Assembly (NCBI GenBank): GCA_947497295.1
Contig: CANMFU010000003.1
Location: forward strand, 372,001-436,000
Source of the DNA: an uncultured Roseovarius sp.
GTDB taxonomy: Bacteria; Pseudomonadota; Alphaproteobacteria; Rhodobacterales; Rhodobacteraceae
DNA: 64,000 bases
Reading direction: 5' to 3'
Both the position numbers and the translations under genes were made by a program. The notes under the pieces were generated by a model. It searched no databases. It saw only the letters and a program-made list of their open reading frames with translations, and was not told the origin of the DNA. Positions 9,646 to 18,152 of this stretch are shown here, piece after piece (position 1 is the first letter of the stretch; each line of letters begins with the position of its first letter).

Positions 9646-10536
9646 CTACTGTAATTCTTGATTGGTCAACGCGCGATGGATTTCGCGGCGCACCAATTTG
9701 CGCACGTTACGCGTGATGCGTTCGCCCAGCGCGCCCTGTAGCTCTTGGCGGACGATGTCCGCGACCAGATCGCGCAGGGCGTCTTCGTCAAGAAATTCGT
9801 CACTCGCTGCCAAAAAATCGCGCACGCTGTCGCCCGGTGGAGCATCGCTCAGTGGGGCATCTGCGTCCAGGACACTCTCGGCGGCAAAGCCATCTGAACC
9901 ACCCGCGGTGTCGACCGACGCCGCGTCGGGCTGGACCTCTGGATCGCCGTGCTGCGCTCTGGCGGCTGGATCGTCAGTTTCAACCGAAACGGGCTGAGCC
10001 ACTTCCTCGGCCGGGTCAGTTGCATAGTCCTCCCACGGAAGAGAAGCGACAAGGCTGCCGGAATTTGCATCAGGCGAGGCGCCATCAGGATCCCACTGGT
10101 CACCCTGACGTGACACAACTTCTTCCAGTTCGGCAACGCGGGCCTTCAATTCGGCCTTGGGATCGCGGAGGGGCTGGGCGGTGGAGGCTTTGCCCATCTC
10201 AGCAGATTCGGCAAGGACGGCGGCCTGCTCTGGCGTGGGAGACGTAACCATGTCACCGCCGGACTCACCATCCTGAGCGGCGGATCCGCCCCGCGATCTG
10301 TCAGCCGCTTTCGCAGGCTCTTCGACATCCTGCCCTCCGGGCGATGCATTTTCCGAAAGGACAGGCGCTGCTTCATCGACCCGCAAAGACGGCGTCAGCA
10401 CCAAACGATCGGGATCGGAAGGTGCAGGAGTCGCCTGTACCGGCGTCACTGATTTCGGCCGTTCGTCGCTGGAAACCAGCCGCCGGATCGACGACAGGAC
10501 ATCCTCAATTTCCACACTGGTTACGGGGTCGGACAT
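9646..10536 (-). CDS. PopZ-like (DUF2497-type) polar-organizing protein candidate
   Basis: The start is taken at the ATG at 10536 (MSDPVTSVEIEDVLSSIRRLV), giving 296 residues, because this opening resembles the EEILASIRRII start of DUF2497/PopZ proteins. The middle (about residues 30-230) is acidic, Pro/Ala/Asp-rich and of low complexity. The C-terminus (LRDLVADIVRQEL...RKLVRREIHRAL) is a pair of amphipathic helices like the PopZ oligomerisation region. PopZ forms a polar matrix that anchors ParB and cell-cycle regulators in alphaproteobacteria. This architecture supports the call, but overall similarity is low, so function is inferred. It lies downstream of tolC on the same strand, 72 bp away. 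Confidence 0.6.
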   Translation of the reverse strand: MSDPVTSVEIEDVLSSIRRLVSSDERPKSVTPVQATPAPSDPDRLVLTPSLRVDEAAPVLSENASPGGQDVEEPAKAADRSRGGSAAQDGESGGDMVTSPTPEQAAVLAESAEMGKASTAQPLRDPKAELKARVAELEEVVSRQGDQWDPDGASPDANSGSLVASLPWEDYATDPAEEVAQPVSVETDDPAARAQHGDPEVQPDAASVDTAGGSDGFAAESVLDADAPLSDAPPGDSVRDFLAASDEFLDEDALRDLVADIVRQELQGALGERITRNVRKLVRREIHRALTNQELQ

Positions 10537-10608
10537 TGTTTTTACCACTCTTGCCTCGACCCATAGTCTACCCGCAGAGGCGCATCCGCACAACAGATAG
10601 GCGCAGTT

Positions 10609-12048
10609 TTACTGTTTTCCGATCTTGCGCAACACCCGGTCCAGCGTCTGGCCCCGTTGGCTAAGGGCGGCAGGCGCATCCTTTACCAGATTGTAGTAGG
10701 CAGACGGATCATAGGTCTGCACGGCAAGATTGAGATCACGCACAGTCAACTCGCCCATTGTTTCCAGCACAGCGTAGGAGGCGATAATAACATCAGCCTG
10801 CGCAGAAATCTGGTTGGCCTGAGCATCCAGATATTCCTGTTCGGCGTTCAGCACGTCCAGCGTGGTCCGCGCACCCAGCGTCGCTTCTTCGTTGACGCCA
10901 TCAAACGCAACACGGCCGGCGCGTACCGCCTCGGCAGTGGCGGCAGCCGAGGCGCGGGCGGCCTCAAGAATCGCGTAGGCATTGCCGACATTCTGGCGGA
11001 TACGGTCCTGCGTCTGGTGCAATACGCCCAGTTGCGCGTCAGCTTGCGCAAACGCGCGCCGCTTGGCCGAGGCCAGCGCACCGCCCTGATAGATCGGGCC
11101 GCCGATCTGCACGCCAAAACTGCCTGTCTCACCCGCGGTACTACCGTTCAGCCGTTCGGTTACACCGATGCCGGCGTTCAGCGTCACGCGTGGCTTCATC
11201 GCGCCTTCGGCCACCAGCACGTTCAGCTTGGCTGCAGCCACGTCATGCTGCGCTCGCAGCATGTCGGGATGGTTGCGCAAGGCGACCTGTTTGGCCGTCT
11301 CTTCGGTTCGGGTCAGCGTCGGGACGCTGCGCGGCTGCGACAGATTGCCCGGCACGTTGCCCACAACGGACAGATATTCTTCCTTCGCGCGCTCCAGGTC
11401 GCCAACGGCCCGCGCAAGGTTGCTGCGTGACAGCGACAGGCGCGCTTCGGCCTGCGCGACATCCGTCCGCGTCACTTCACCCACTTCAAACCGATCGCGG
11501 GCGGCACGCAGGGATTCGCTGATTACGCGCACGTTGCTTTGGCGAAGTGACACAAAACGCGTGTTGCGCTGCACGTTCATGTAAGCCTGCACGGCCCGCA
11601 GAAGAACCTGCTGCTCAATACTGACAAGGTTCTGGCGCGTGGACAGAACGATCTCCTTGGCGGCGTCGGCGCTCAGCCGGGTGCGCCCGAAATCATAAAC
11701 CAGCCATTCCGCGACAATACCGGCATTCAAGTCGGTCGATCCGCGAGAGCCGATAGTCCCCGGTCCACTTCGGTTCGAGTAGCTGCGCGTGATGTCCGTG
11801 GTCCAGTTAAGGATCGGGCGCAGCCCGGCGATCGTTCTCGCTACGTCCTCATCTGCGGCGCGCAGCAAGGCGCGATTCTGTTCCAGCAGACCGCTGGTAT
11901 TGTAGGCCCCCGCCAGCGCATCGGCCAGCGTATCGGCAGCGGCCATCGGACCGGCCAGCGCAAAGGCACCGGCGATCAGTGCGCTGCGCAGACCTGAGCG
12001 AAACGTCCGGGCCGGGCGCTGCGGCGTTGGTTGCATGGAATTGATCAT
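10609..12048 (-). CDS. tolC: TolC-family outer-membrane efflux/secretion channel
   Basis: The 479-residue protein has a signal peptide (cleavage probably after residue 38, MAAADTL). It shows two TolC repeats rich in heptad-like helices, with the family phrases LLEQNRALLRAADEDVARTIAGLRP and GARTTLDVLNAEQEYLDAQ. TolC trimers give ABC-type and RND exporters a route through the outer membrane; the HlyD-type adaptor at the window start is a plausible partner. The gene lies 33 bp after the pcm-like gene on the same strand, a common arrangement in Rhodobacterales. A second ATG four codons in cannot be excluded as the start. Confidence 0.94.
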   Translation of the reverse strand: MINSMQPTPQRPARTFRSGLRSALIAGAFALAGPMAAADTLADALAGAYNTSGLLEQNRALLRAADEDVARTIAGLRPILNWTTDITRSYSNRSGPGTIGSRGSTDLNAGIVAEWLVYDFGRTRLSADAAKEIVLSTRQNLVSIEQQVLLRAVQAYMNVQRNTRFVSLRQSNVRVISESLRAARDRFEVGEVTRTDVAQAEARLSLSRSNLARAVGDLERAKEEYLSVVGNVPGNLSQPRSVPTLTRTEETAKQVALRNHPDMLRAQHDVAAAKLNVLVAEGAMKPRVTLNAGIGVTERLNGSTAGETGSFGVQIGGPIYQGGALASAKRRAFAQADAQLGVLHQTQDRIRQNVGNAYAILEAARASAAATAEAVRAGRVAFDGVNEEATLGARTTLDVLNAEQEYLDAQANQISAQADVIIASYAVLETMGELTVRDLNLAVQTYDPSAYYNLVKDAPAALSQRGQTLDRVLRKIGKQ

Positions 12049-12081
12049 CGTGCCATCCTTCTCGAAGGGTTCGCTTTATGG

Positions 12082-12735
12082 TTACAGCGCGAACGCTGCT
12101 TGTTTTTCGAACCCCGGCAAAACCGGAGCGCCCGCGTTAAACGCAAAACGCCACGTCATTTGGCCGCCCGCCTTGTAACCGACACGCACCGCGCCCAGCG
12201 CGCCGTCCATGAACAGGCAGGCAATGCGGCCGCCATCCTTGATCTGGTCGATGAGATCAGCAGGCACCTGTTCAACGGCTCCCTGAATGGCGATCACGTC
12301 ATAGGGCCCATGTTCGGACGCGCCATCCTTGAGCGCTCCGGTATAGACAATCACGTTGTCGGCGCCATTTTCCAGCAGCAACTGCTGCGCCTCGGCGCCC
12401 AGCGACTCGTCCTCTTCGACAGCAATGACCGCTTCGGCCATGCGCGAAATGACGGCAGCAGAATAGCCCATTGCGCTGCCGATATCGAGAACCAGCTCAT
12501 TGCCGCGAATGTCCAGCGCATCCAGCAGCTTGGCCAATGTGCGCGGTTCAAGAACCACGCGCCCCCCGCCAAGATCGACATTCTCGCCAACATAGGCCGC
12601 ATCGCGCAAGGCGCGTGGAACGAATGCTTCGCGCGGGACGCTCAGCATTGCATCAATGATCGGGAATTTGGTCACATCGGCAGGGCGAACCTGCGTGTCC
12701 ACCATCATCGTGCGGCGGGCGGCGTAATCGGTCAT
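12082..12735 (-). CDS. Protein-L-isoaspartate O-methyltransferase family protein
   Basis: The 217-residue protein has the Pcm fold. It starts MTDYAARRTMMVDTQVRPADVT, has the SAM-binding motif I as VLDIGSAMGYSAAVI (about residues 83-97), and has motif II around YDVIAIQGAVEQVP. Pcm enzymes methylate damaged isoaspartyl residues. However, this tolC-linked subgroup differs from classical Pcm around the substrate loop, and its actual substrate is uncertain. It is probably co-transcribed with tolC just downstream. Confidence 0.88.
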   Translation of the reverse strand: MTDYAARRTMMVDTQVRPADVTKFPIIDAMLSVPREAFVPRALRDAAYVGENVDLGGGRVVLEPRTLAKLLDALDIRGNELVLDIGSAMGYSAAVISRMAEAVIAVEEDESLGAEAQQLLLENGADNVIVYTGALKDGASEHGPYDVIAIQGAVEQVPADLIDQIKDGGRIACLFMDGALGAVRVGYKAGGQMTWRFAFNAGAPVLPGFEKQAAFAL

Positions 12736-12893
12736 GGGAAACTCGTGCGTTCTGGATTTTCGTATTTGATTCTGACACAGTTGCCGGCGTTCGGCAACGC
12801 CGCACTGCGCGCTTTCCTGAGGTGTTGCACCGCAGCATATGCATTGTGGACCTTACCCTGCTTTCCAGACCGCCCCCGCCCGCAGGGCACGCA

Positions 12894-14876
12894 TCATTCC
12901 GCGGCAGTGCGCGCCAGACGCGGCGGCGGCATTCCCTCTGCTCCCAGCAGATCGGCGGCTGGGCCCGATGGACGGTATCCCACAGGCGCAGCCGAGATAA
13001 GCTCGCGCAGTTCATCGATGTCCTGCGCCAGGCATGCGGCCAGCACCTGATCCAGCAGGATATCCAGCTGGTCAGGCTCAATGTAACTTTCATTGGCCGT
13101 CATAATGCGCGGATGCAGCGTAGGCACGGCATGCGCGCCGATTAGCAGCTCTTCGAACAGTTTCTCGCCGGGGCGCAGACCGGTAAAGCAGATCGCGATA
13201 TCCCCACGATGCTTGTCCTGCGCGCTGCGGGCATCGCGCCATTCCTGGCCCTGCGGCACGCGGTAGGGCGTCAGACCGCTGAGCCGTGCGATCCGGTCGG
13301 CCAGATCGACGATCTTTATCGGCTCGCCCATGTCGAGCAGGAAAACATCCCCTCCCGTTGCCAGAGCGCCGGCCTGAATGACCAGCTGAGCTGCCTCAGG
13401 GATGGTCATGAAATAGCGGGTAATGCGCGGATGCGTCACCGTGATTGGGCCACCGCGTTCGACCTGTTCGCGAAAACGGGGAATGACTGACCCCGATGAG
13501 CCCAGAACATTGCCAAAGCGCACCATCGAAAACACTGTTCCCGATTGGCGCAATGCAGCGGCCTGGCAGACCAGTTCGGCCAAACGCTTGGACGCGCCCA
13601 TCATGTTGGTTGGGCGCACGGCCTTGTCCGAGGATACCAGTATCACCGACTCGACCCCGGCGATAATGGCAGCATCCGCGACCACCTTGGTGCCAAAGAC
13701 GTTGTTGCGCAGACCTTCGACCACATTCTGTTCGACCAAAGGAACGTGTTTATACGCGGCCGCGTGGTAAATAGTCTGCACTCCGAACCGCTGGAGCGCC
13801 GCCAGAATGCGGCGCGGATTTTGCACCGATCCCATCAGTGGCACCAACCGGATAGTCAGGTTTTGTGTCTCAATCACCTCGGTCAGTTCATTGTTCAGCG
13901 TATAAAGGCCCAGTTCTGACAGCTCCCACAGGACAAGTGTTTGGGGTTCGTGCTGAATGATCTGACGGCACAATTCGCTGCCAATCGACCCACCAGCGCC
14001 GGTGACCATCACCACCTTGCCCTGAATATTGCCCTTCATCAGCGGATCCAGCCCCGGTATCGGATCACGCCCCAACAGATCCTCGATGGCAACGTCGTGC
14101 AGTTCGTTGACACGCGATTTACCCGTCACGATGTCCGACATGTCCGGTATGGTCTGAACCCGAACCGGCAGTGTCTCGAGTCGCTCAACAATCGCACGCC
14201 TTTCGGCGCGTGAGGCGCTCGGAACGGCCAGAAGTACTGCTTTGATGCCATGGATCTGGATCAGCTTGGCAAGACGCGCCGGATCATAAATGCGAATGCC
14301 GCCCATCTCTGAGTCGCATAGCCCGGCCGCGTCATCGACAAACGCAATTGGAATGAATTCAGATGACTCGCGTAGTGAGCTGAGCAGTTGGCGTCCTGAT
14401 TTACCCGCGCCGTAAATAACAATCGGCGTGCATGCTTCGGATGTGTGGCGCTGCAAAAGCTCGCGCAAGCCCAAGCGCAGGCCGCCCAGCACACACATTG
14501 CGATCAGCCCATATATCGCGACCACGCTCCACGCCACAGGCACCTGCATCAGGTTCACAGACGCGACCATCACGAACGCCGATGCAATCACGCCAGCAAG
14601 AATCGTCATCAGCAACTGCATCGACATGTAGCGCACAACGGCGCGGTAAAAGCCTAGCCGCACGAAGATCAGCAGGCTGACAGGCACAAAGACCAGCGAT
14701 GCCAGCCAGAAATCCACCGACCCCAGCACGCGGATATCCGTACCGCTGAAAAGCGTTGCACCCAGATAACTGAAGGTCAGCAAGACGGCATCCGCAAGCA
14801 GTTGCAGCGTACGCTTGTGTGCACGCTCCAACTGCAAAAGGCGAGCCAACCCGCCATCTAGCATAACAAGTGACAT
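12894..14876 (-). CDS. Membrane nucleotide-sugar 4,6-dehydratase/epimerase (CapD/WbpM/FlaA1 type)
   Basis: The 660-residue protein has four predicted membrane helices in its first 130 residues. A first Rossmann-like domain follows (VIYGAGKSGRQLLSSL), then an extended SDR dehydratase domain with the NAD-binding motif TGAGGSIGSELCRQI and the blocks YHAAAYKHVPLVE and TNMMGASKRLAEL. The Met/Lys in place of Tyr/Lys is normal for WbpM-type enzymes. These convert UDP-GlcNAc to a 4-keto-6-deoxy sugar for surface polysaccharides, matching the capsule genes nearby. The ribosome-binding site AAAGGCGAA precedes the ATG. The sugar made is not known. Confidence 0.9.
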   Translation of the reverse strand: MSLVMLDGGLARLLQLERAHKRTLQLLADAVLLTFSYLGATLFSGTDIRVLGSVDFWLASLVFVPVSLLIFVRLGFYRAVVRYMSMQLLMTILAGVIASAFVMVASVNLMQVPVAWSVVAIYGLIAMCVLGGLRLGLRELLQRHTSEACTPIVIYGAGKSGRQLLSSLRESSEFIPIAFVDDAAGLCDSEMGGIRIYDPARLAKLIQIHGIKAVLLAVPSASRAERRAIVERLETLPVRVQTIPDMSDIVTGKSRVNELHDVAIEDLLGRDPIPGLDPLMKGNIQGKVVMVTGAGGSIGSELCRQIIQHEPQTLVLWELSELGLYTLNNELTEVIETQNLTIRLVPLMGSVQNPRRILAALQRFGVQTIYHAAAYKHVPLVEQNVVEGLRNNVFGTKVVADAAIIAGVESVILVSSDKAVRPTNMMGASKRLAELVCQAAALRQSGTVFSMVRFGNVLGSSGSVIPRFREQVERGGPITVTHPRITRYFMTIPEAAQLVIQAGALATGGDVFLLDMGEPIKIVDLADRIARLSGLTPYRVPQGQEWRDARSAQDKHRGDIAICFTGLRPGEKLFEELLIGAHAVPTLHPRIMTANESYIEPDQLDILLDQVLAACLAQDIDELRELISAAPVGYRPSGPAADLLGAEGMPPPRLARTAAE

Positions 14877-15309
14877 TTCGCCTTTGCGACCTTCTGCTTA
14901 ATCGACATCAGTAGAACAATGCCCAATGCAATAATTTGATTCAAATGGCCATATTCCCCATGCAGATCGAATGAGGTTCTCGGCCAAATGCCCAGCCGGG
15001 CCATTCGCCGATTGGTGCAATACAATTGCCTACTGGTGCGCCGTTTTTTCGGAAAGCACAACCCAAAGTAGTTTTTTGCAGCGGTAAATCGCACATATAC
15101 CGGCGGCACAGCGCGGGTTCCGCCTATGCGGTAACCAGGCTCCGGAGATGGCACCGCGACCGCGTTTTCTGGCCGTCTGCTGTCGCCCGCGCAACGTGCA
15201 GGCCGATCAACCGGCGGATTTTCGGCCGTGCATGTTTCGCCCGCTTTTGCCCGGTGCGTACCTGGCCTATACTCGTCGTGAGGTAAAAAAATAACAGGCG
15301 GGCAAAATC
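14877..15309. other. Intergenic region between divergent genes
   Basis: These 433 bases separate the minus-strand dehydratase gene from the plus-strand transglycosylase gene and must hold both promoters. No convincing gene, RNA or long repeat was seen. Short open frames here lack ribosome-binding sites and family resemblance. Confidence 0.6.
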
Positions 15310-16461
15310 ATGGGAATGACACGACGACATTTCGGCATCGGTATCGGAGCCCTCGGGCTGGCGGCCTGCGGCGACATGCGAGGGTTGGGCGGCACAGGCA
15401 GCGCTGCGGCAGCAAAACCGCTGGCCAGCGATCTGCGCCCCGCCGCGAATGCGGGATATGATGCATGGGTTGCAGGGTTTCGGGCGCGTGCAGGCGGCTA
15501 TGGAATTTCCAGCAGCACGTTGGAGCAGGGGTTTCGCGGCGCAGGGTATTTGCCGGGCGTCGTCACACGCGATCGAAATCAGACCGAATTCACCCGCACC
15601 CTTGAGGACTATCTGGCCATTGCCGCCTCGGACGAGCGGGTGACAAAAGGACGCGCCGCTTATGCGCGCCATCGCAGTACACTGAACGCGCTGGAGGATC
15701 GCTATGGCGTCGATGCGCGCATCATCGCGGCGATCTGGGGCCTTGAGAGCTTCTTCGGCGAGCGTCGCGGCAACGTGCCGGTCATCTCGGCCACCTCGAC
15801 GCTGGCCTTCGACGGGCGGCGCGGCGCGTTTTTCGAAAAGCAGCTGGTTGCGGCGCTCAAGATCATCCAGAACGGCGACATCACCGCCGACCGCATGCTG
15901 GGCAGCTGGGCCGGCGCCATGGGCCACACCCAATTCATCCCCACATCCTACGAGGCGTTCGCGGTGGATTTCACCGGCGACGGGCGGCGCGATATCTGGT
16001 CAGAGGATCCCAGCGACGCGCTGGCGTCAACCGCCGCCTACCTGTCGCGCAATGGCTGGACGCGCGGCCTGGAATGGGGTCGTGAGGTAACGGGCAGCGC
16101 CGCTGGCGGGCGTATCATTCAGCCGCAGGCAGGCGGTCCCCGCTTTGCCGTTACAAGCAATTTTAATGCGATCAAGCGCTATAACAATTCGGATTCCTAT
16201 GCGATCGGGGTCGGCCATCTGGCAGATCGGATCGGCGGCGCCGGGCCGCTCAGGTCCAGCTTTCCGCCGGATGCGAATGGACTGACGAAACAGGACCGCG
16301 TGACCTTGCAGCAGCGCCTGACCGCGCGCGGCTTCGACACAGACGGCGCTGACGGCGTGATTGGATCCAAGACCGAGGATGCCATTCGCGCCTATCAATC
16401 CAGCATTGGACAGCCCGTTACGGGCGTGCCGTCGACGCAGCTTCTGAACAGTCTAAGGTAA
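15310..16461 (+). CDS. Lytic murein transglycosylase, MltB type, with peptidoglycan-binding domain
   Basis: The 383-residue protein starts with a twin-arginine, lipobox signal (TRRHFGIGIGALGLAAC). It is therefore probably an exported lipoprotein, perhaps through Tat. The SLT_2 domain contains the catalytic Glu146 in IWGLESFFGERRGN and the block GSWAGAMGHTQFIPTSY. The last 60 residues form a PG_binding_1 domain (LQQRLTARGFDTDGADGVIGSKT). The enzyme cleaves glycan strands to 1,6-anhydro products in the periplasm. A second ATG two codons downstream (15316) is an equally possible start. Confidence 0.93.
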   Translation: MGMTRRHFGIGIGALGLAACGDMRGLGGTGSAAAAKPLASDLRPAANAGYDAWVAGFRARAGGYGISSSTLEQGFRGAGYLPGVVTRDRNQTEFTRTLEDYLAIAASDERVTKGRAAYARHRSTLNALEDRYGVDARIIAAIWGLESFFGERRGNVPVISATSTLAFDGRRGAFFEKQLVAALKIIQNGDITADRMLGSWAGAMGHTQFIPTSYEAFAVDFTGDGRRDIWSEDPSDALASTAAYLSRNGWTRGLEWGREVTGSAAGGRIIQPQAGGPRFAVTSNFNAIKRYNNSDSYAIGVGHLADRIGGAGPLRSSFPPDANGLTKQDRVTLQQRLTARGFDTDGADGVIGSKTEDAIRAYQSSIGQPVTGVPSTQLLNSLR

Positions 16462-16548
16462 CGTCGTCTGGCCCGCCTGCTGCGCGGTGGGCCAGACAAA
16501 AACCGCGCATAACCTATTCTGAAATCACAAAAATTCTCGCTCTACATC

Positions 16549-16788
16549 TCAGATACTCTTACCTGCACCTGTTTCAGAAGAATCCTTCTCAGGCACCTCG
16601 CGCGGTGGCTTTGGTGGTGTGTCGCCGGGCAGGTCATGCGGCACCTCTTCGGGTGGTTGTGGCACGTTCTCCGACGGCAGATCGTTGGGCACCTCGACCG
16701 GAGTCGGGTCCGGCCTGCCGGGATTCAACGGGCCGGGGTTCGTGGGGCGGCCCGGCTGCGCGAATTGCGGCGCGGTGGAATGGGTCAT
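16549..16788 (-). CDS. Small proline-rich protein of unknown function
   Basis: The 79-residue protein has a good ribosome-binding site (TAGGAGAAGTGCC before the ATG), so it is probably real. About a third of the residues are Pro. It has an imperfect repeat of the form P-x-E-V-P-x-D-L-P (PVEVPNDLP, PEEVPHDLP, PREVPEK) joined by short PQPP/PKPP linkers. There is no signal peptide, membrane helix or Cys, and it should be disordered and acidic. Its polyproline stretches could make it dependent on EF-P (gene at 6304). I do not recognise a function. Confidence 0.65.
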   Translation of the reverse strand: MTHSTAPQFAQPGRPTNPGPLNPGRPDPTPVEVPNDLPSENVPQPPEEVPHDLPGDTPPKPPREVPEKDSSETGAGKSI

Positions 16789-17168
16789 GGCACTTCTCCT
16801 ACATGGGTGAGCTAACGAAACATGGCTGACAAAATCTGTGCAGATTTAATCCGTCTGCGGCGCATGTTTACCTGAATGCTAACCCAAGCCGCACACGGCC
16901 GGTTCCGAGCGTTGCCAAATTAAACTGGCAAAGAACTTGGCGCACATGGGTGCAAGCAAATCTGCATCGCTCACGCGTCTGACTAAAAATCCGTCATAAA
17001 ACTCAGCGTGATAGCTCACACCAGAGCGGCGTCATTCCGATCCCACCCTAATAGAAGTCAAGGCGATTTGCAGCGAAAGTGTGGGCCCGGCTTGTCCAGC
17101 GCATATTGTAAACTCTTTAGTCTGCGGGCGTCAGCGCTGGATTGCCTCCCGCAATCTGACGGACCCTT
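16789..17168. other. Intergenic region, nothing recognised
   Basis: About 380 bases lie between the small proline-rich gene and torT. They should carry the promoter of the former and the 3' untranslated part of torT. No gene, tRNA or clear hairpin was seen. Confidence 0.5.
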
Positions 17169-18152
17169 TTACTGAAGTTCTGGAAAGTACTCAGCCGGAG
17201 ACAGCAATCTGTCATCAAACCCGTGGTTCTTGCTGGTCAACAGGATGATGTCCGGCCCTATTCTGAGGCCGCCCCCAGACGGCGAGGCGGCCGTTGCCTC
17301 GCGAACCGCCATCTCGCCTTGCTGTACCGGGCTGTCAAAGGACGCGGCCAGCACGCGCCCACTCTCCAGCCCGCGCAGAACCGAGTGGTTCACATAGCTT
17401 GCCAGCAAACCCGGACTGGATGGCGATGTTTGCGCAGCAAGCAGGCCAAGCGCCGCCTCGATCGCGGGCGCGGTGCCAATGAGGTAATCGGCACTGGGGT
17501 GACGCAAAAGGGCGGTTTCGACCAGGTCAAGCTGCGCACGAAAGCCAGTATCTGCCCTGTACACCTCGGTTATACTGACTGAACTGGCAGACAACCCTTC
17601 CTGCAGCCCCGCCTCCAGCGGTGCGGTCCAGCCCGACATTGCAGGCCCGGTCAGAAAAATGGCGGTCTTCGGCGGCGATCCGGCGGGGTGCAGCCCGCTC
17701 AGGTGTTCGCCCAGATGACGCCCCATGTCCCGCCAATCGACGCCGATATGCGCGCGGAGTGCACCCGAGTGCAATTCATTGACCAGCCCGAAAACCGGCA
17801 CCTGCCCCGCCACCTGCGCTACCTTGTCAATCAGATCGGCGTGATCTGACGTGACCGCACCGATCAGGATCCCATCCGCGCCCTGTGCTACGCAGGCGTC
17901 CATCTGGTCGGCCTGCGCCGCGCGGGCAAGGTATCCGCCTGCCTCGAAAAACAGCAAGTCGACATTCTGCCTTGCGGCCTCCTGCTCCAGCCCAAAGCCG
18001 ACGCTGAGCCAGTATTCGTCTTTGAAATGCGGCACCAATGCGCAAAGCAGCGTCCGCTCGGCTGCGCTGGCTGAATTCATCCCGGCAACGGCGATTGTGC
18101 AGGCCAATACGGACCCGTAAAGTCTGGCTATGAGGCAAGCAAGTTTTGACAC
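17169..18152 (-). CDS. torT: TMAO-sensing periplasmic binding protein TorT
   Basis: The protein is a periplasmic-binding-protein-like domain (CALVPHFKDEYWLSVGFGLEQ, GADGILIGAVTSDHADLI, IGVDWRDMGRHLGEHL) as in TorT, which binds TMAO and signals to TorS. The start is uncertain. A GTG at 18152 gives 327 residues and a normal Sec signal peptide (positively charged start, hydrophobic core, cleavage near NSASA-AE). The nearest ATG downstream would remove the signal. With this start the gene overlaps the divergent torS start by 23 bp. Position next to torS and torR fixes the role. Confidence 0.82.
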   Translation of the reverse strand: MSKLACLIARLYGSVLACTIAVAGMNSASAAERTLLCALVPHFKDEYWLSVGFGLEQEAARQNVDLLFFEAGGYLARAAQADQMDACVAQGADGILIGAVTSDHADLIDKVAQVAGQVPVFGLVNELHSGALRAHIGVDWRDMGRHLGEHLSGLHPAGSPPKTAIFLTGPAMSGWTAPLEAGLQEGLSASSVSITEVYRADTGFRAQLDLVETALLRHPSADYLIGTAPAIEAALGLLAAQTSPSSPGLLASYVNHSVLRGLESGRVLAASFDSPVQQGEMAVREATAASPSGGGLRIGPDIILLTSKNHGFDDRLLSPAEYFPELQ

